A DNA stretch of 64,000 bases from Niallia sp. Man26 (GCF_022049065.2 NZ_CP095743.1:1813001-1877000); one strand, 5' to 3'. Positions 8,547-17,652 are shown, counted from the stretch's first letter. The notes: a model not told the origin generated them from the sequence alone. Translations and numbers: made by a program.

Positions 8547-10175
8547 ATGTTTTATGTTTTTATAATCGTAATAGTAAGCGGAATAGCTGTACTTGTTAAT
8601 ATGTATTATTCGCGGAAAAGGAAAAAGCTTATTTTAAGTTTATGGGACAAGAATGAGAAATTAGATCATACAGAAAATTTCCATGAAACATTTACATATC
8701 TCTATGAAAATGTGAACTTAAATAAAGAAAAGAATGCTGTCGTCGATCATATTACCTGGCATGATCTAAATTTGACTAAAATTTTTAAGACGATTAATTT
8801 CACCTTTACATCAATCGGTGAGGAATTGCTGTACTATCGATTAAAAGCACCACATGAAACGCATTTGTTTGAAGAAAAAAAGATAGAAAAAATAAGTTTA
8901 AACAAAGAATACCGCACGAAGTTATCACTGATTTTATCAGCATTAGGAAAAGCACCGTATGCTAACTCTTCCAAATATATTTATGCAAAACCTGATAGTA
9001 GTTTCAATAAAATATATATATTGCTAGGTTTGCTTCCGATTATAGGATTAGCAATCATTGGATTATCCCTTCAAATTGGTTTAGGGTTATTTTTTATTAG
9101 CATATTAGTGAACAGTTTTTTATTCTACATAAACCGTTCTAAAAACGAAGCTGAATATGAAAGCTTGTTTTATTGCCTAACTATCCTGCTTACCTCCAGA
9201 AATATCGCGAAGCTAAATCAGGACACTGACTTTTTAAAAAAGACAAGTAAACTAAAAAGTGCTCCTTTTATCAGTGTTTTTTTATTGAAAGATGATCCGA
9301 CGGGTACAAATTTAATACTGCAACTATTTACGATATTGAAATCAATTTTTCTTATAGATTATTTTGTTTTTCATTACATCGTATATCTTATAAACAATAA
9401 CAGTCAAACATACGAGTTGGCATGGAGAAAAACAGCGGAAATTGATTTGTATTATTCGATTGCTTTGTGGAGAAAAACATTGCCATATTATTGTTTGCCA
9501 GAATACACTGATAATGATTCTTTGACAATTGTTAATGGCTATCATCCCTTAGTAAGCAACCCTGTTGGCAATGACTTTGAATTCACGCAAAATAGTTTGC
9601 TGACAGGTTCGAATGCTTCAGGAAAATCAACCTTCATCAAAACTATTGCTGTAAATATTATATTTTCACAAGCATTAAATACAAGTACTAGCCATAAAAT
9701 CAGACTTACAAGAGGGGAGGTTTACTCCTCCATGGCAATGTCTGATGATATCGAAAAGGGACAAAGCTATTTTTTAAGTGAAATTAAGGCATTGAAAAGA
9801 ATCTTTGACAGAAGAAACAATAGCAGTGATATGTTATTGTATGTATTTATGGATGAGATTTTTAAAGGCACTAATACAATGGAGAGGGTTGCTGCCGCCG
9901 AATCAGTACTGGAATATTTAAATCATTGCAGCAATACAAAAATCATGGCGGCAACTCATGATATAGAATTAACAGAGATGCTTAATGATAAATACAAAAA
10001 TTATCATTTCAGAGAACAGATAGTAGACGATGAAATCATCTTTGATTTTTTAATAAAAGAAGGTGCGTCCAACACAAGAAACGCAATCGAACTGCTGAGG
10101 ATTACGGGTTTTCCAGAGAAAGTGTATCTTCATGCCGTTAATAAAGCAAAGGAATTAAATAACAGCTTAATCTAA
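8547..10175 (+). CDS. Membrane-anchored MutS-family ATPase
   Basis: Carries only the clamp/lever-like and ATPase part of MutS, without the N-terminal mismatch-recognition domain. Walker A is GSNASGKST (residues 354-362), Walker B is LLYVFMDE (430-437) followed by IFKGTNTMER, and the switch histidine lies in AATHD (H471). Unlike MutS1, MutS2 or MutSL, it has an N-terminal membrane segment (residues 1-21), two more at about 155-195 and perhaps one near 258-282. An AGGAGG ribosome site precedes the ATG. The ATPase is clear; the DNA or other substrate is unknown. Membrane-associated MutS homologues of this layout are known from genome annotation, but I know of no assigned role. Confidence 0.8.
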   Translation: MFYVFIIVIVSGIAVLVNMYYSRKRKKLILSLWDKNEKLDHTENFHETFTYLYENVNLNKEKNAVVDHITWHDLNLTKIFKTINFTFTSIGEELLYYRLKAPHETHLFEEKKIEKISLNKEYRTKLSLILSALGKAPYANSSKYIYAKPDSSFNKIYILLGLLPIIGLAIIGLSLQIGLGLFFISILVNSFLFYINRSKNEAEYESLFYCLTILLTSRNIAKLNQDTDFLKKTSKLKSAPFISVFLLKDDPTGTNLILQLFTILKSIFLIDYFVFHYIVYLINNNSQTYELAWRKTAEIDLYYSIALWRKTLPYYCLPEYTDNDSLTIVNGYHPLVSNPVGNDFEFTQNSLLTGSNASGKSTFIKTIAVNIIFSQALNTSTSHKIRLTRGEVYSSMAMSDDIEKGQSYFLSEIKALKRIFDRRNNSSDMLLYVFMDEIFKGTNTMERVAAAESVLEYLNHCSNTKIMAATHDIELTEMLNDKYKNYHFREQIVDDEIIFDFLIKEGASNTRNAIELLRITGFPEKVYLHAVNKAKELNNSLI

Positions 10176-10222
10176 TGACAGGAAACACCGCTGACTTGGT
10201 CAACGGTGTTTGCTGTCATTTA
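10175..10222 (+). terminator. Long hairpin after the MutS-like gene
   Basis: Arms ATGACAGGAAACACCG and CGGTGTTTGCTGTCAT pair with a single mismatch. Only three T follow, so termination is probable but less certain than a classic U-tract. Confidence 0.6.
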
Positions 10223-10371
10223 AACGTTAGTTTGAAAAAATTTTCTAATAAATTATCCAAATATAGAAAATGATAATGAATTGAAACATATGATCGCTGT
10301 GCAATCAAGAGTAAAATCTGGTAAAATAGTCATGGTAATTGAAAAGAGACGAAAAATTAGGTGATTTACAG

Positions 10372-11538
10372 ATGAAGATTAGTATTGCCGCACTTGTTCT
10401 TTTGAGCTTTCTTTTTGCGTCAACTGCATCAGCTGCAGGAAAAGAGGAGAAAGAACTCGAGTTAAAGAGCGAGTCGGCACTTTTGCTTGATGAAAAAACA
10501 GGTGCAGTACTATTCCAAAAAAACGGCTATAAAAAAATGTATCCAGCGAGCTTGACGAAAATCGCTACGGCCATATACGCATTAGAAAAAGGTTCTATAG
10601 ACGATATGGTAATGGTAAGCAAACATGCAGCAGAAGAAGAGGGAACCAGTGTTTATTTAGAGACTGGTGAAAAAGTCAGTCTGGAAAAACTGCTGAATGG
10701 TATGCTTGTCAATTCAGGCAATGATGCTGCAGATGCAGTTGCAGAATATCTAGATGGAAGTCCTGCGCAATTTGAACAAAACTTTAATGACTATTTGAAA
10801 ACAGAAATAAAAGTAAAGTCGACTCATTTTACGAATCCAAGTGGTTTGTTCAATGAAAACCATTATACGACTGCTTATGATATGGCGCTTATCACAAAGT
10901 ATGCGTTAAGAAATGAAGCCTTCCGAGCTATTTTCGGTACGAAAGAGTTGAACTGGGATGGATTATCTTGGGATACGACGCTTGTTACCCACCATCTTAT
11001 GTTAAAGGGAGAACTGCCGTATGAAGGTGTCAACGGTGGGAAAACCGGCTATGTAGATCAATCCAAACAAACATTAGCAACGTCTGCTGCCAATGACGGG
11101 CTAAACTTAATTGCAATTGTCCTGAAAGGTGATTGGAAAGAGGATGTTTATGAAGATACAGAAGCAATGTTTGATTATGGCTTCAAAAATTTTATAAATG
11201 ACACGTTTCCGCCAGGTATGCAATATCCAGTTGCAGGTAAAGTCTTTCAAACAGAAAAGACCGAGCTTGTCACTGTTCCGAAGGATAACAGCACACCAGT
11301 TATCACACCGACTGGAGAGCTGTTGATGCAGACAAAAGCTGGCGATACTATTCAATCACTTCAGCTGAAGGAAAAGGTGCCTCTCGATGTGCTTCAAGCT
11401 GGTGACACTTTAAGTAATAAGGAAGAAAGCGATAGTTCTTATCTTTCTATTAAGGTCATAGCTGGTGTCCTTGTTATTGGTATCATAGCAGCTGCTGTTA
11501 TATACAAAAAGAAAAGATGGCAAAAGAAGACTGTTTGA
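10372..11538 (+). CDS. D-alanyl-D-alanine carboxypeptidase, PBP5/DacF type
   Basis: Trims the terminal D-Ala of peptidoglycan stem peptides outside the membrane. Starting at ATG 10372 (AGGTGA site 7 bases upstream) gives 388 residues with a standard signal peptide ending near ASTASAA. An upstream in-frame TTG at 10339 would spoil the signal peptide and has no ribosome site. Serine peptidase S11 motifs are all present: S60-L-T-K63, S115-G-N117 and K224-T-G226. The C-terminus has a membrane anchor (about residues 358-378) followed by KKKRWQKK, rather than the amphipathic helix of PBP5. It is monocistronic. It resembles DacA/DacF/DacB, and which paralogue it is cannot be settled here. Confidence 0.9.
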   Translation: MKISIAALVLLSFLFASTASAAGKEEKELELKSESALLLDEKTGAVLFQKNGYKKMYPASLTKIATAIYALEKGSIDDMVMVSKHAAEEEGTSVYLETGEKVSLEKLLNGMLVNSGNDAADAVAEYLDGSPAQFEQNFNDYLKTEIKVKSTHFTNPSGLFNENHYTTAYDMALITKYALRNEAFRAIFGTKELNWDGLSWDTTLVTHHLMLKGELPYEGVNGGKTGYVDQSKQTLATSAANDGLNLIAIVLKGDWKEDVYEDTEAMFDYGFKNFINDTFPPGMQYPVAGKVFQTEKTELVTVPKDNSTPVITPTGELLMQTKAGDTIQSLQLKEKVPLDVLQAGDTLSNKEESDSSYLSIKVIAGVLVIGIIAAAVIYKKKRWQKKTV

Positions 11539-11581
11539 TAATAAGCTTGATAAATTTATTGGTAAACTAGGGATGTTGATT

Positions 11582-11664
11582 AGCACTGCTGTGGTTCGCT
11601 TTCCAGTGGGAGAAGGCTGGTTCGCTATTTTTGTAGGAGTCTCACCACTTCCGTTCATTTTTTG
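11582..11664. repeat. Probable degenerate Bacillaceae interspersed repeat
   Basis: The stretch containing GGTTCGCTTTCC, GGGAGAAGGCTGG, TAGGAGTCTCACCAC and TTCCGTTCA resembles, from memory, intergenic repeats in many Bacillus genomes that run from a CGCTTTCC end to a GCAGGAGTCTCG...TTCCG end. It lies in an ORF-poor gap (11539-11812) and is more GC-rich than its flanks. No transposase or target duplication is visible. A 30-codon plus-strand frame and a minus-strand frame cross it but lack ribosome sites. Confidence 0.4.
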
Positions 11665-11770
11665 AATAAAGACTTCTATTACTCCTATAAACGTATTTTG
11701 GATATTTTGTATCACTTTAACAAATAAGTTAAAAATACCTACTACCCCATTATCAATATTATAGTGCAAT

Positions 11771-11808
11771 AAAAAATGGGCCCTGCAACAAGCAGGGCCC
11801 ATTTTTTT
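11771..11808. terminator. Bidirectional terminator between dac and ykpA
   Basis: Stem ATGGGCCCTGC / GCAGGGCCCAT with A-run before and T-run after. It serves ykpA on the minus strand (stop at 11813) and any plus-strand transcript from the gap. Confidence 0.88.
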
Positions 11809-11812
11809 GTAC

Positions 11813-13432
11813 TTATTTATACATTTCAGCTACTTGCTTTTGCAGCTGTGCATCTTCCAAGTACTCATCATAAGTTACTTGTTTGTCTACTAGGCCGCTT
11901 GGTGTAATCTCAAAGATTCTGTTTGCGATTGTAGAAACAAACTGATGGTCATGTGATGCGAACAGCAAGGAGCCTTTAAAGTTAATAAGGCCGTTGTTTA
12001 ATGCTGTAATGGATTCAAGATCCAAGTGGTTTGTTGGTTCATCCATAAGCAGCACGTTGGAACCGCTAAGCATCATTTTGGAAAGCATGCAGCGGACTTT
12101 TTCTCCTCCGGAAAGAACGCTAGGTTTTTTCATTACTTCTTCACCAGAGAACAGCATTCTGCCAAGGAAACCTCTCAAGAAGCTTTCTGTCTGATCATTT
12201 GGTGAGTATTGGCGCAGCCAATCAACTAGGCTTTGCTCGTCACGTGCGAAGTATTCAGAGTTATCTGCAGGGAAGTAGCTTTGTGTTGTCGTAATTCCCC
12301 ATTTGAAGGAACCGCTGTCTGGCTCAATTTCTCCCATTAAAATGCGGAATAGAGTAGTTTTTGCCAGTTCATTTTTTCCAACAAGAGCAATTTTGTCATC
12401 TTTGTTCATGATAAAGTTGATGTTATCTAGAACTTTAACGCCATCAATTGTTTTTGACAGATTCTCTACACGCAATAGGTCATTTCCTATTTCTCTTTCA
12501 GGTGTAAATGCAACATATGGATATTTTCTAGAAGATGGTTTAATATCGTCCAGAGAAATTTTATCAAGCAATTTTTTTCTTGATGTTGCCTGCTTGGATT
12601 TTGATGCATTTGCACTGAATCGTGCGATAAAGTTTTGCAGCTCTTTAATTTTTTCTTCTTTTTTCTTGTTTGCATCATTTGCCATTTTAGAAGCTAATTG
12701 GCTTGACTCATACCAGAAATCGTAGTTACCAACATAAATCTGAATTTTGCTGTAATCCAAATCAGCAATATGAGTACATACTTTGTTCAAGAAATGTCTG
12801 TCATGGGAAACAACAATAACAGTATTCTCGAAGTTGATTAAGAATTCTTCTAGCCACTGGATTGCGCCGATGTCAAGATGGTTTGTAGGCTCATCAAGCA
12901 AAAGAACGTCTGGCTGACCAAATAGTGCTTGTGCAAGAAGTACCTTAACTTTTTCTGATCCGCTGATGTCTGCCATTTTTTTATTGTGCAGATCTTCATT
13001 GATTCCTAATCCTTTTAATAGGATTGCCGCCTCTGATTCAGCTTCCCAACCATTTAATTCAGCAAATTCACCTTCAAGTTCAGCAGCTTTCATACCGTCC
13101 TCGTCAGAGAAGTTTTCTTTCATATAAATAGCATCTTTTTCCTTCATTACTTCATACAGTCTTGTATGACCCATGATGACTACTTGCAGCACTTCATGCT
13201 CCTCGTACTCAAAATGGTTCTGTTTCAGGATAGCAAGCCTTTCTCCAGGGCCTAATGAAACATGACCGGATTGAGCTTCCAGTTCACCGGAAAGAATTTT
13301 AAGGAAAGTTGATTTACCGGCACCATTTGCCCCGATTAAACCATAACAATTCCCAGGTGTGAATTTAATATTAACATCTTCAAATAATTTACGATCACCA
13401 TATCGAAGACCAACATTGCTAACTGTTATCAT
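11813..13432 (-). CDS. ykpA: ABC-F family ATPase, YkpA/YbiT type
   Basis: A cytoplasmic duplicated ATP-binding protein without membrane domain; ABC-F proteins act on the ribosome. Of 539 residues, the first Walker A is GANGAGKST (34-42), signature DISGSEK near 155, and Walker B LLLDEPTNHLD near 177-187. An interdomain linker rich in Lys follows (about 240-300). The second domain has GKNELAKTT (352-360), in which Ala replaces the last Walker glycine, then LSGGEKVRCMLSKMM and a second LLMDEPTNHLD. The Ala variant and the DISGSEK signature are, as far as I recall, normal for the YkpA/YbiT branch. A GGAGG site precedes the ATG, and a TATAAT on the minus strand lies at 13468-13473. Confidence 0.9.
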   Translation of the reverse strand: MITVSNVGLRYGDRKLFEDVNIKFTPGNCYGLIGANGAGKSTFLKILSGELEAQSGHVSLGPGERLAILKQNHFEYEEHEVLQVVIMGHTRLYEVMKEKDAIYMKENFSDEDGMKAAELEGEFAELNGWEAESEAAILLKGLGINEDLHNKKMADISGSEKVKVLLAQALFGQPDVLLLDEPTNHLDIGAIQWLEEFLINFENTVIVVSHDRHFLNKVCTHIADLDYSKIQIYVGNYDFWYESSQLASKMANDANKKKEEKIKELQNFIARFSANASKSKQATSRKKLLDKISLDDIKPSSRKYPYVAFTPEREIGNDLLRVENLSKTIDGVKVLDNINFIMNKDDKIALVGKNELAKTTLFRILMGEIEPDSGSFKWGITTTQSYFPADNSEYFARDEQSLVDWLRQYSPNDQTESFLRGFLGRMLFSGEEVMKKPSVLSGGEKVRCMLSKMMLSGSNVLLMDEPTNHLDLESITALNNGLINFKGSLLFASHDHQFVSTIANRIFEITPSGLVDKQVTYDEYLEDAQLQKQVAEMYK

Positions 13433-13746
13433 TTATATTTTTTCCTCCAAAATACAATATCCATAAAATTATACCATCATTAACAGGGAAGAGCGAATTT
13501 TTCTTAGAAAAACTTACTCAATCTCCGCGTTTTCCTTATGTAAGATTTGAGATTTTTTATAAAAAAAGGAGGAATTGTTTAATCTTAAGCGAATATGATT
13601 TGTAAGCGTTAAAATGACTAAAACGAGTTTTAGGTGCTTGGATTGGGGAATACGTAAAATATCAATAAAATTTTATTAAATGTTCATATTTTTTTCATAT
13701 ATTTTCTGTACACTACATATAACAGGACATAAAGGAGTAGATATAA
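13433..13746. other. Intergenic region between ykpA and a small ORF
   Basis: Just over 300 bases. The left end holds the ykpA promoter (minus-strand TATAAT at 13468-13473). An AAAAGGAGGAA at about 13562 is followed by TTG but that frame closes after seven codons. The right end is very AT-rich and leads into the ribosome site of the 45-aa ORF. Nothing else was recognised. Confidence 0.4.
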
Positions 13747-13884
13747 ATGGCTAGAAAACAGCTTGTTGATTTAGTAAATAAGATGAAAAAATCAGGGATC
13801 AAAATAAGCTTCACTAAACCTAGATCACATTTAATCGTTCCCATCCGCCAACCTAATAAATTGACTTCCTCTACAACACATTAA
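13747..13884 (+). CDS. Small basic hypothetical protein (45 aa)
   Basis: Starts MARKQLVDLVNKMKKSG, continues IKISFTKPRSHLIVPIRQ and ends in a Ser/Thr-rich tail. An AAAGGAG site lies 9 bases upstream of the ATG. It has a net positive charge, no membrane segment and no cysteine. No family is recognised. The good ribosome site and normal codon use support translation; no terminator is obvious downstream. Confidence 0.45.
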   Translation: MARKQLVDLVNKMKKSGIKISFTKPRSHLIVPIRQPNKLTSSTTH

Positions 13885-14076
13885 ATTACACTGCTAAAAA
13901 CATGTTCCGTTGTACATTATATGCTGTTTCCATCGTATGAATAGGAAAAAAGGCAATAAATGCTACAATTTTGTGAAACATGTTTTTTCTTTGTCATTCT
14001 CTCAAAAAAATAAGATATAATGTCATTGATTGTTCAATAGTGAGCAAACTGTTGATTGAGAGAGGGTGAACACAAA

Positions 14077-14901
14077 ATGGAACAGGAACCAATTAAGAAG
14101 GCGGTTGCCTATGCTTTAAAAAAGAAAGAGCTGATTGATTGCTCCTTTCTCCGGTATTTTACAAAAGCAATTTTAGCAGGTATGTATATTGGCTTTGCCC
14201 TTGTGATTTGTTATAAGCTGGCACAGCCTTTTTATGATGTACATTCGCCCGGAACTTATATGATGACAGCTATGTTTTTCGGCCTGGCACTAGTGCTTAT
14301 CATGTTTGGGGGTGGGGAGCTTTTTACCGGAAATACAATGGCCTTTACAATGAGCACAATTGCCGGCAGAACAACCTGGAGTGATACGTTTTATAACTGG
14401 GTTACCGTATATTTAGGCAATTTTGCCGGCGCTGTACTTTTTGCGGTTCTTATTTACTATTCCGGGTTGTTTCATTTGGAGGAAAAAACAACTTGGCTGA
14501 TGGAGGTCGCAAACAGCAAAATGAGCGCAACAACATTAGAGCTGTTTATACGGGCTATACTGTGTAACTGGCTTGTTTGTTTGGCAATTTGGATTCCAAT
14601 GAATATGAAAGAAGATGTGGGAAAAGTATTAGCTACCATGCTTATTGTTTTCGGCTTTATGGTCTCAGGCTATGAACACAGTATTGCCAATATGGGACTG
14701 TTTTCCATTGCATTAATTGTTCCCCATCCTGAATTTATTACAATAGGAAACGCGCTTCATAATCTTATTCCGGTGACTATTGGCAATATTATTGGCGGAG
14801 GCTTGTTTGTCGGAGCAGTAAATATGTACATCCTTTCCGGAAAAAAAGGGAAGCTAAAAGACGTAAATGTAACTAGCAGTCAAAAGAAGATCGCTAAATA
14901 A
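14077..14901 (+). CDS. Formate/nitrite transporter (FNT family)
   Basis: A pentameric channel-like carrier for formate or nitrite; homologues include FocA, NirC and B. subtilis YrhG. Both FNT signatures are present: GGGELFTGNTMAF, and later NLIPVTIGNIIGGGLFVG. Six membrane segments are visible in 274 residues. ATG 14077 is preferred over an upstream TTG (14056) because AGAGGGTG lies at 14060-14067 directly before it. A TATAAT at about 14018 is a plausible -10, with a lone TGTGA half-site further upstream. With pflBA nearby, formate is the likelier substrate. Its stop is 12 bases from the convergent ZIP gene. Confidence 0.9.
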   Translation: MEQEPIKKAVAYALKKKELIDCSFLRYFTKAILAGMYIGFALVICYKLAQPFYDVHSPGTYMMTAMFFGLALVLIMFGGGELFTGNTMAFTMSTIAGRTTWSDTFYNWVTVYLGNFAGAVLFAVLIYYSGLFHLEEKTTWLMEVANSKMSATTLELFIRAILCNWLVCLAIWIPMNMKEDVGKVLATMLIVFGFMVSGYEHSIANMGLFSIALIVPHPEFITIGNALHNLIPVTIGNIIGGGLFVGAVNMYILSGKKGKLKDVNVTSSQKKIAK

Positions 14902-14913
14902 GATAGCAGAATC

Positions 14914-15633
14914 TTAGGTCAGTCCAAGAGCAATCATTAAGCCGATACAGCTGATAAACCCAACAACCGGACCAGCCTTTTGGTAAGCTTCAGGCAGCAT
15001 AGTGGAACAAACCATTGCAATTAGTCCTCCAGCACCAAAAGCTTCAATACTCGCAATAACTATTTCGGAGGCATTTGCCATAAATGAGTAGCCGATTAAG
15101 CTGCTTAGTGCGGATATACCTACAACACTTGCCCATAGAAATAAAATCTTTCTTTTTTTGTAGCCATCTTTTTTTAAGCCGACAGTAGAAGAAAGGGCCT
15201 CCGGAAAATTGCTGATTAAGATGGCGACAATAAACAGAATGTCGACATGGTTGGTTGCGATCAAGCTTAAACCGATAATTAACGATTCGGGAATAGCATC
15301 CATTAAAGTTCCGATGAATATGGCTATGCCGGAATGGGAAGCAATATTTCCGGTTGACCGTTTTCTGTTTGTACCGCCTTTCATATACAAGAAAACTTCA
15401 ATTAAAGTAAACAGAAGGGCCCCTCCAAGAAAAGAGACAGAAGTCATCAAAAGCCCGCTCTTTTCCATTGATTCGACAAGCAGGTCAAAGGCAGAAGCAC
15501 CGATAAGCACTCCTGTCCCCAGTGCCATCAAATAGGCATTCACTTTTGCAGGTACCTCAAAACAAAGGCCGATTATACTTCCGATAAACAAAGACAGACT
15601 AGCGATAGCTCCCCATATTGCAGCCTCCAGCAT
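14914..15633 (-). CDS. ZIP family metal transporter
   Basis: An integral membrane protein of 239 residues with about eight membrane segments. The metal-site helices contain DAIPESLIIG and SNFPEALSS, corresponding to the H/N-x-P-E-G pairs of ZIP carriers, so it probably imports zinc or another divalent cation. An AAGGAGC site precedes the ATG. It faces the MFS gene at 15728 divergently and converges on the FNT gene. No Zur-type operator was recognised upstream. Confidence 0.82.
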   Translation of the reverse strand: MLEAAIWGAIASLSLFIGSIIGLCFEVPAKVNAYLMALGTGVLIGASAFDLLVESMEKSGLLMTSVSFLGGALLFTLIEVFLYMKGGTNRKRSTGNIASHSGIAIFIGTLMDAIPESLIIGLSLIATNHVDILFIVAILISNFPEALSSTVGLKKDGYKKRKILFLWASVVGISALSSLIGYSFMANASEIVIASIEAFGAGGLIAMVCSTMLPEAYQKAGPVVGFISCIGLMIALGLT

Positions 15634-15727
15634 AAATATAAGCTCCTTATTGGTTTTTTTCTGTAAATTTATTTCATGTATTCAGATGCTGATATATAAT
15701 GGTAAAAGCAAAGGAGACCGGACTTAA

Positions 15728-16882
15728 ATGAAAACACAAAAACAACTTTTTATCCTGCAATGCTTTTATTTTTTTGCCTTTTTTGGCAGCGGCAGCATAG
15801 CTCCGCTGCTTAGTGTCTATTTAAACAATTCGATTGGTTTATCTGGTTTTGAAATTGGCATTATTATGTCGATTGGCCCTGTTGTCACCATATTTTTTCA
15901 ACCCTTTTGGGGAATTCTTTCTGATAAGACAAATGCGCCCACATCTATCCTTAAATTATGCGCATTTTTTGCTGGATTATGTGGTCTAGGGTATTTGTTT
16001 ATGGACCAGTTTATCTGGATTTTTGTGATTGCGACATTGATTGCCGTATTCCAAAGTGCAATCGTCCCGATTTCTGACAGCATCACGATAAAATACACGA
16101 GTGAACATAATCTTGATTACGGAAATGTGCGGATGTACGGAGCTTTAGGTTTTGGGATTGCTGTCTTTGTAATGGGCAGGATTTCAGAAGTTTCCCCGAG
16201 CATTATTTTTATTTCCTTTTTCGCTGCATTGCTGATTTGCTCGCTTACAACAGTTAAGATGCCCCGTGAAAAAGCTGCTGCAAACAGCAATCCCCTTAAA
16301 GGAGCAAGCAAGCTGTTAGCCCATAAAAAGTACATGCTGTTTTTAATCATCACGTTTATGATTTTTAGTCCGAATCTGGCTAACAACACTTTTTTTGGTT
16401 TGTTTGTGGAAGGAAGCGGAGGTACATATACCGGAATAGGGATAGCCTTTTTAATAGCGGTCCTGTCAGAAGTCCCTTTTATGCGAATTGCAGGGGCATG
16501 GATAAAAAAATTCGGCCTGTTAGAAATTACATTATTTTCGGGAATACTCTCCTTAATCAGATGGATTTTTTATTTTACAGAACCGAATTTAACACTCGTT
16601 TATGCCACTGCTTTTCTGCAAGGATTTGGTGTGGGGCTGTTCATTCCGGCAGGTCTACAATATATTAGAAGAATAGCGCCAGTCCATTTAATTGCAACAT
16701 CAATCACCTTCTATTCGGCGATTGGCAATGGGCTTGGCAACTGGTTCAATACTTTTATCGGCGGCATTATTTTTGATCATTACAGCATCTTTCATGTGTA
16801 TTTATTTTTCAGTGTCTTAACAGTGATTGGTCTAGGGCTGAATATATTCTTGCTTCGTCTGGAAAAACAGGAGGCTGTTTAA
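15728..16882 (+). CDS. MFS transporter, MFS_1-like (YwbF-type)
   Basis: A 384-residue, 12-segment major facilitator. The N-terminal half has GSIAPLLSVYLNN and the A-loop-like WGILSDKT; YGNVRMYGALGFGIA matches the sugar/nucleoside proton symporter subgroup typified by B. subtilis YwbF. An AAGGAGACC site precedes the ATG. It is divergent from the ZIP gene and ends in its own terminator. The substrate is unknown. Confidence 0.8.
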   Translation: MKTQKQLFILQCFYFFAFFGSGSIAPLLSVYLNNSIGLSGFEIGIIMSIGPVVTIFFQPFWGILSDKTNAPTSILKLCAFFAGLCGLGYLFMDQFIWIFVIATLIAVFQSAIVPISDSITIKYTSEHNLDYGNVRMYGALGFGIAVFVMGRISEVSPSIIFISFFAALLICSLTTVKMPREKAAANSNPLKGASKLLAHKKYMLFLIITFMIFSPNLANNTFFGLFVEGSGGTYTGIGIAFLIAVLSEVPFMRIAGAWIKKFGLLEITLFSGILSLIRWIFYFTEPNLTLVYATAFLQGFGVGLFIPAGLQYIRRIAPVHLIATSITFYSAIGNGLGNWFNTFIGGIIFDHYSIFHVYLFFSVLTVIGLGLNIFLLRLEKQEAV

Positions 16883-16918
16883 AAAAAACAATGGAATGAA
16901 AGTCCGTCATAACTCTAT

Positions 16919-16971
16919 AAAGTCAGCACTTGCTAAAAATAAATTAACTTATAAGCAGGGCTGACTTTTTG
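16919..16971 (+). terminator. Terminator after the MFS gene
   Basis: Arms AAAGTCAGC / GCTGACTTT with an inner CTTGCT / AGCAGG pairing, followed by T-rich sequence. Confidence 0.8.
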
Positions 16972-17081
16972 CTGTTTTTAAGGGAGCTTTTTATTTTCCG
17001 CTAATGTCATAGGAAGGCTGTCCATACTTTTTTATAGCTTGGACATAAGATATAAGGAAATAAGTGGAGGTGGAAAGCGCG

Positions 17082-17354
17082 ATGAACAATTATTATAATC
17101 AATGTTCGAAAGGTGTTGGAAAATGTGTCCGTATTCGTACACATAACGGCACAGTTCATACAGGAATCATTGATCGAGTTACTCCTAACAAAGTTTACAT
17201 TAGGCCATTAGGCGGCGGCAGAAGAGGTTATGGCGGATTTGGATTTGGTTATTACCGCGGCTATGGTGGCTATGGCGGCTGGGGCTGGGGTGCAGCAGCA
17301 GTTGGTTTTTCTTTTGGCTTGATTGCAGCACTTGCATTCATTCCTTTTTTCTAG
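17082..17354 (+). CDS. Glycine-rich small protein with a KOW/Sm-like head
   Basis: The 90-residue protein begins MNNYYNQCSKGVGKCVRI. The first ~45 residues (VRIRTHNGTVHTGIIDRV then VYIRPLGGG) look like a small beta-barrel of Sm or KOW type. They are followed by a Gly/Tyr/Arg-rich tract (GYGGFGFGYYRGYGGYGG) and a hydrophobic C-terminal segment. ATG 17082 has GGAGGTGG directly upstream; the upstream in-frame GTG (17064) overlaps that site and is unlikely. Similar proteins are common in spore-forming Bacillus, and its neighbours are YjcZ-type peptides, which suggests a spore-surface or sporulation role. That is inference. Confidence 0.7.
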   Translation: MNNYYNQCSKGVGKCVRIRTHNGTVHTGIIDRVTPNKVYIRPLGGGRRGYGGFGFGYYRGYGGYGGWGWGAAAVGFSFGLIAALAFIPFF

Positions 17355-17362
17355 TTCGGACG

Positions 17363-17402
17363 ATAGGCAATTTTCCTTTTCAAAGGAAGATTGCCTATTT
17401 TT
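17363..17402 (+). terminator. Terminator after the glycine-rich gene
   Basis: Stem ATAGGCAA-T-TTTCCTT / AAAGGAA-G-ATTGCCTAT with a T-run. Confidence 0.85.
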
Positions 17403-17510
17403 ATGATAATTAATAAAAATGGACAAAAATAAAAAAAAAATAAAAATGTGCCCATTCGAGACAACCTGTATCTACATATGATGCTTATGTGCATGAGGGA
17501 GGTGGATTAA

Positions 17511-17618
17511 ATGGGTGGTGAACAAACAGCAGGATTCGGCGGAGGCTTTGCTCTGCTTGTAGTGCTATTCATTTTATTAATCATTGTAGGATCTAGCTAC
17601 GTTGGTTATGGTTATTAA
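17511..17618 (+). CDS. YjcZ-family sporulation peptide (35 aa)
   Basis: A tiny protein with a Gly-rich head (GGEQTAGFGGG) and a single hydrophobic segment (FALLVVLFILLIIVGSSYVG). This is the YjcZ/YrhL-like pattern seen in many sporulating Bacillus. GAGGGAGGTGG lies upstream at about 9 bases. A CATATGAT at 17475-17482 loosely resembles the -10 of mother-cell sigma factors, but the match is weak. It is followed 34 bases later by a second member. Confidence 0.8.
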   Translation: MGGEQTAGFGGGFALLVVLFILLIIVGSSYVGYGY

Positions 17619-17652
17619 TTAAATTAATATAAAAAGAGGGAGTGTTTTATAA

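Noticed and set aside
11410..11802. 130-residue minus-strand ORF
   Set aside because: Begins inside a terminator stem, overlaps the dac gene antisense and has no ribosome site.
11813..13432. Second Walker A of YkpA reads GKNELAKTT, a possible inactivating change
   Set aside because: As far as I recall, Ala at that place is usual in the YkpA/YbiT branch, so not a novelty.
13562..13600. Strong AGGAGG-like site before a TTG
   Set aside because: The frame stops after seven codons; at most a leader peptide, no supporting structure.
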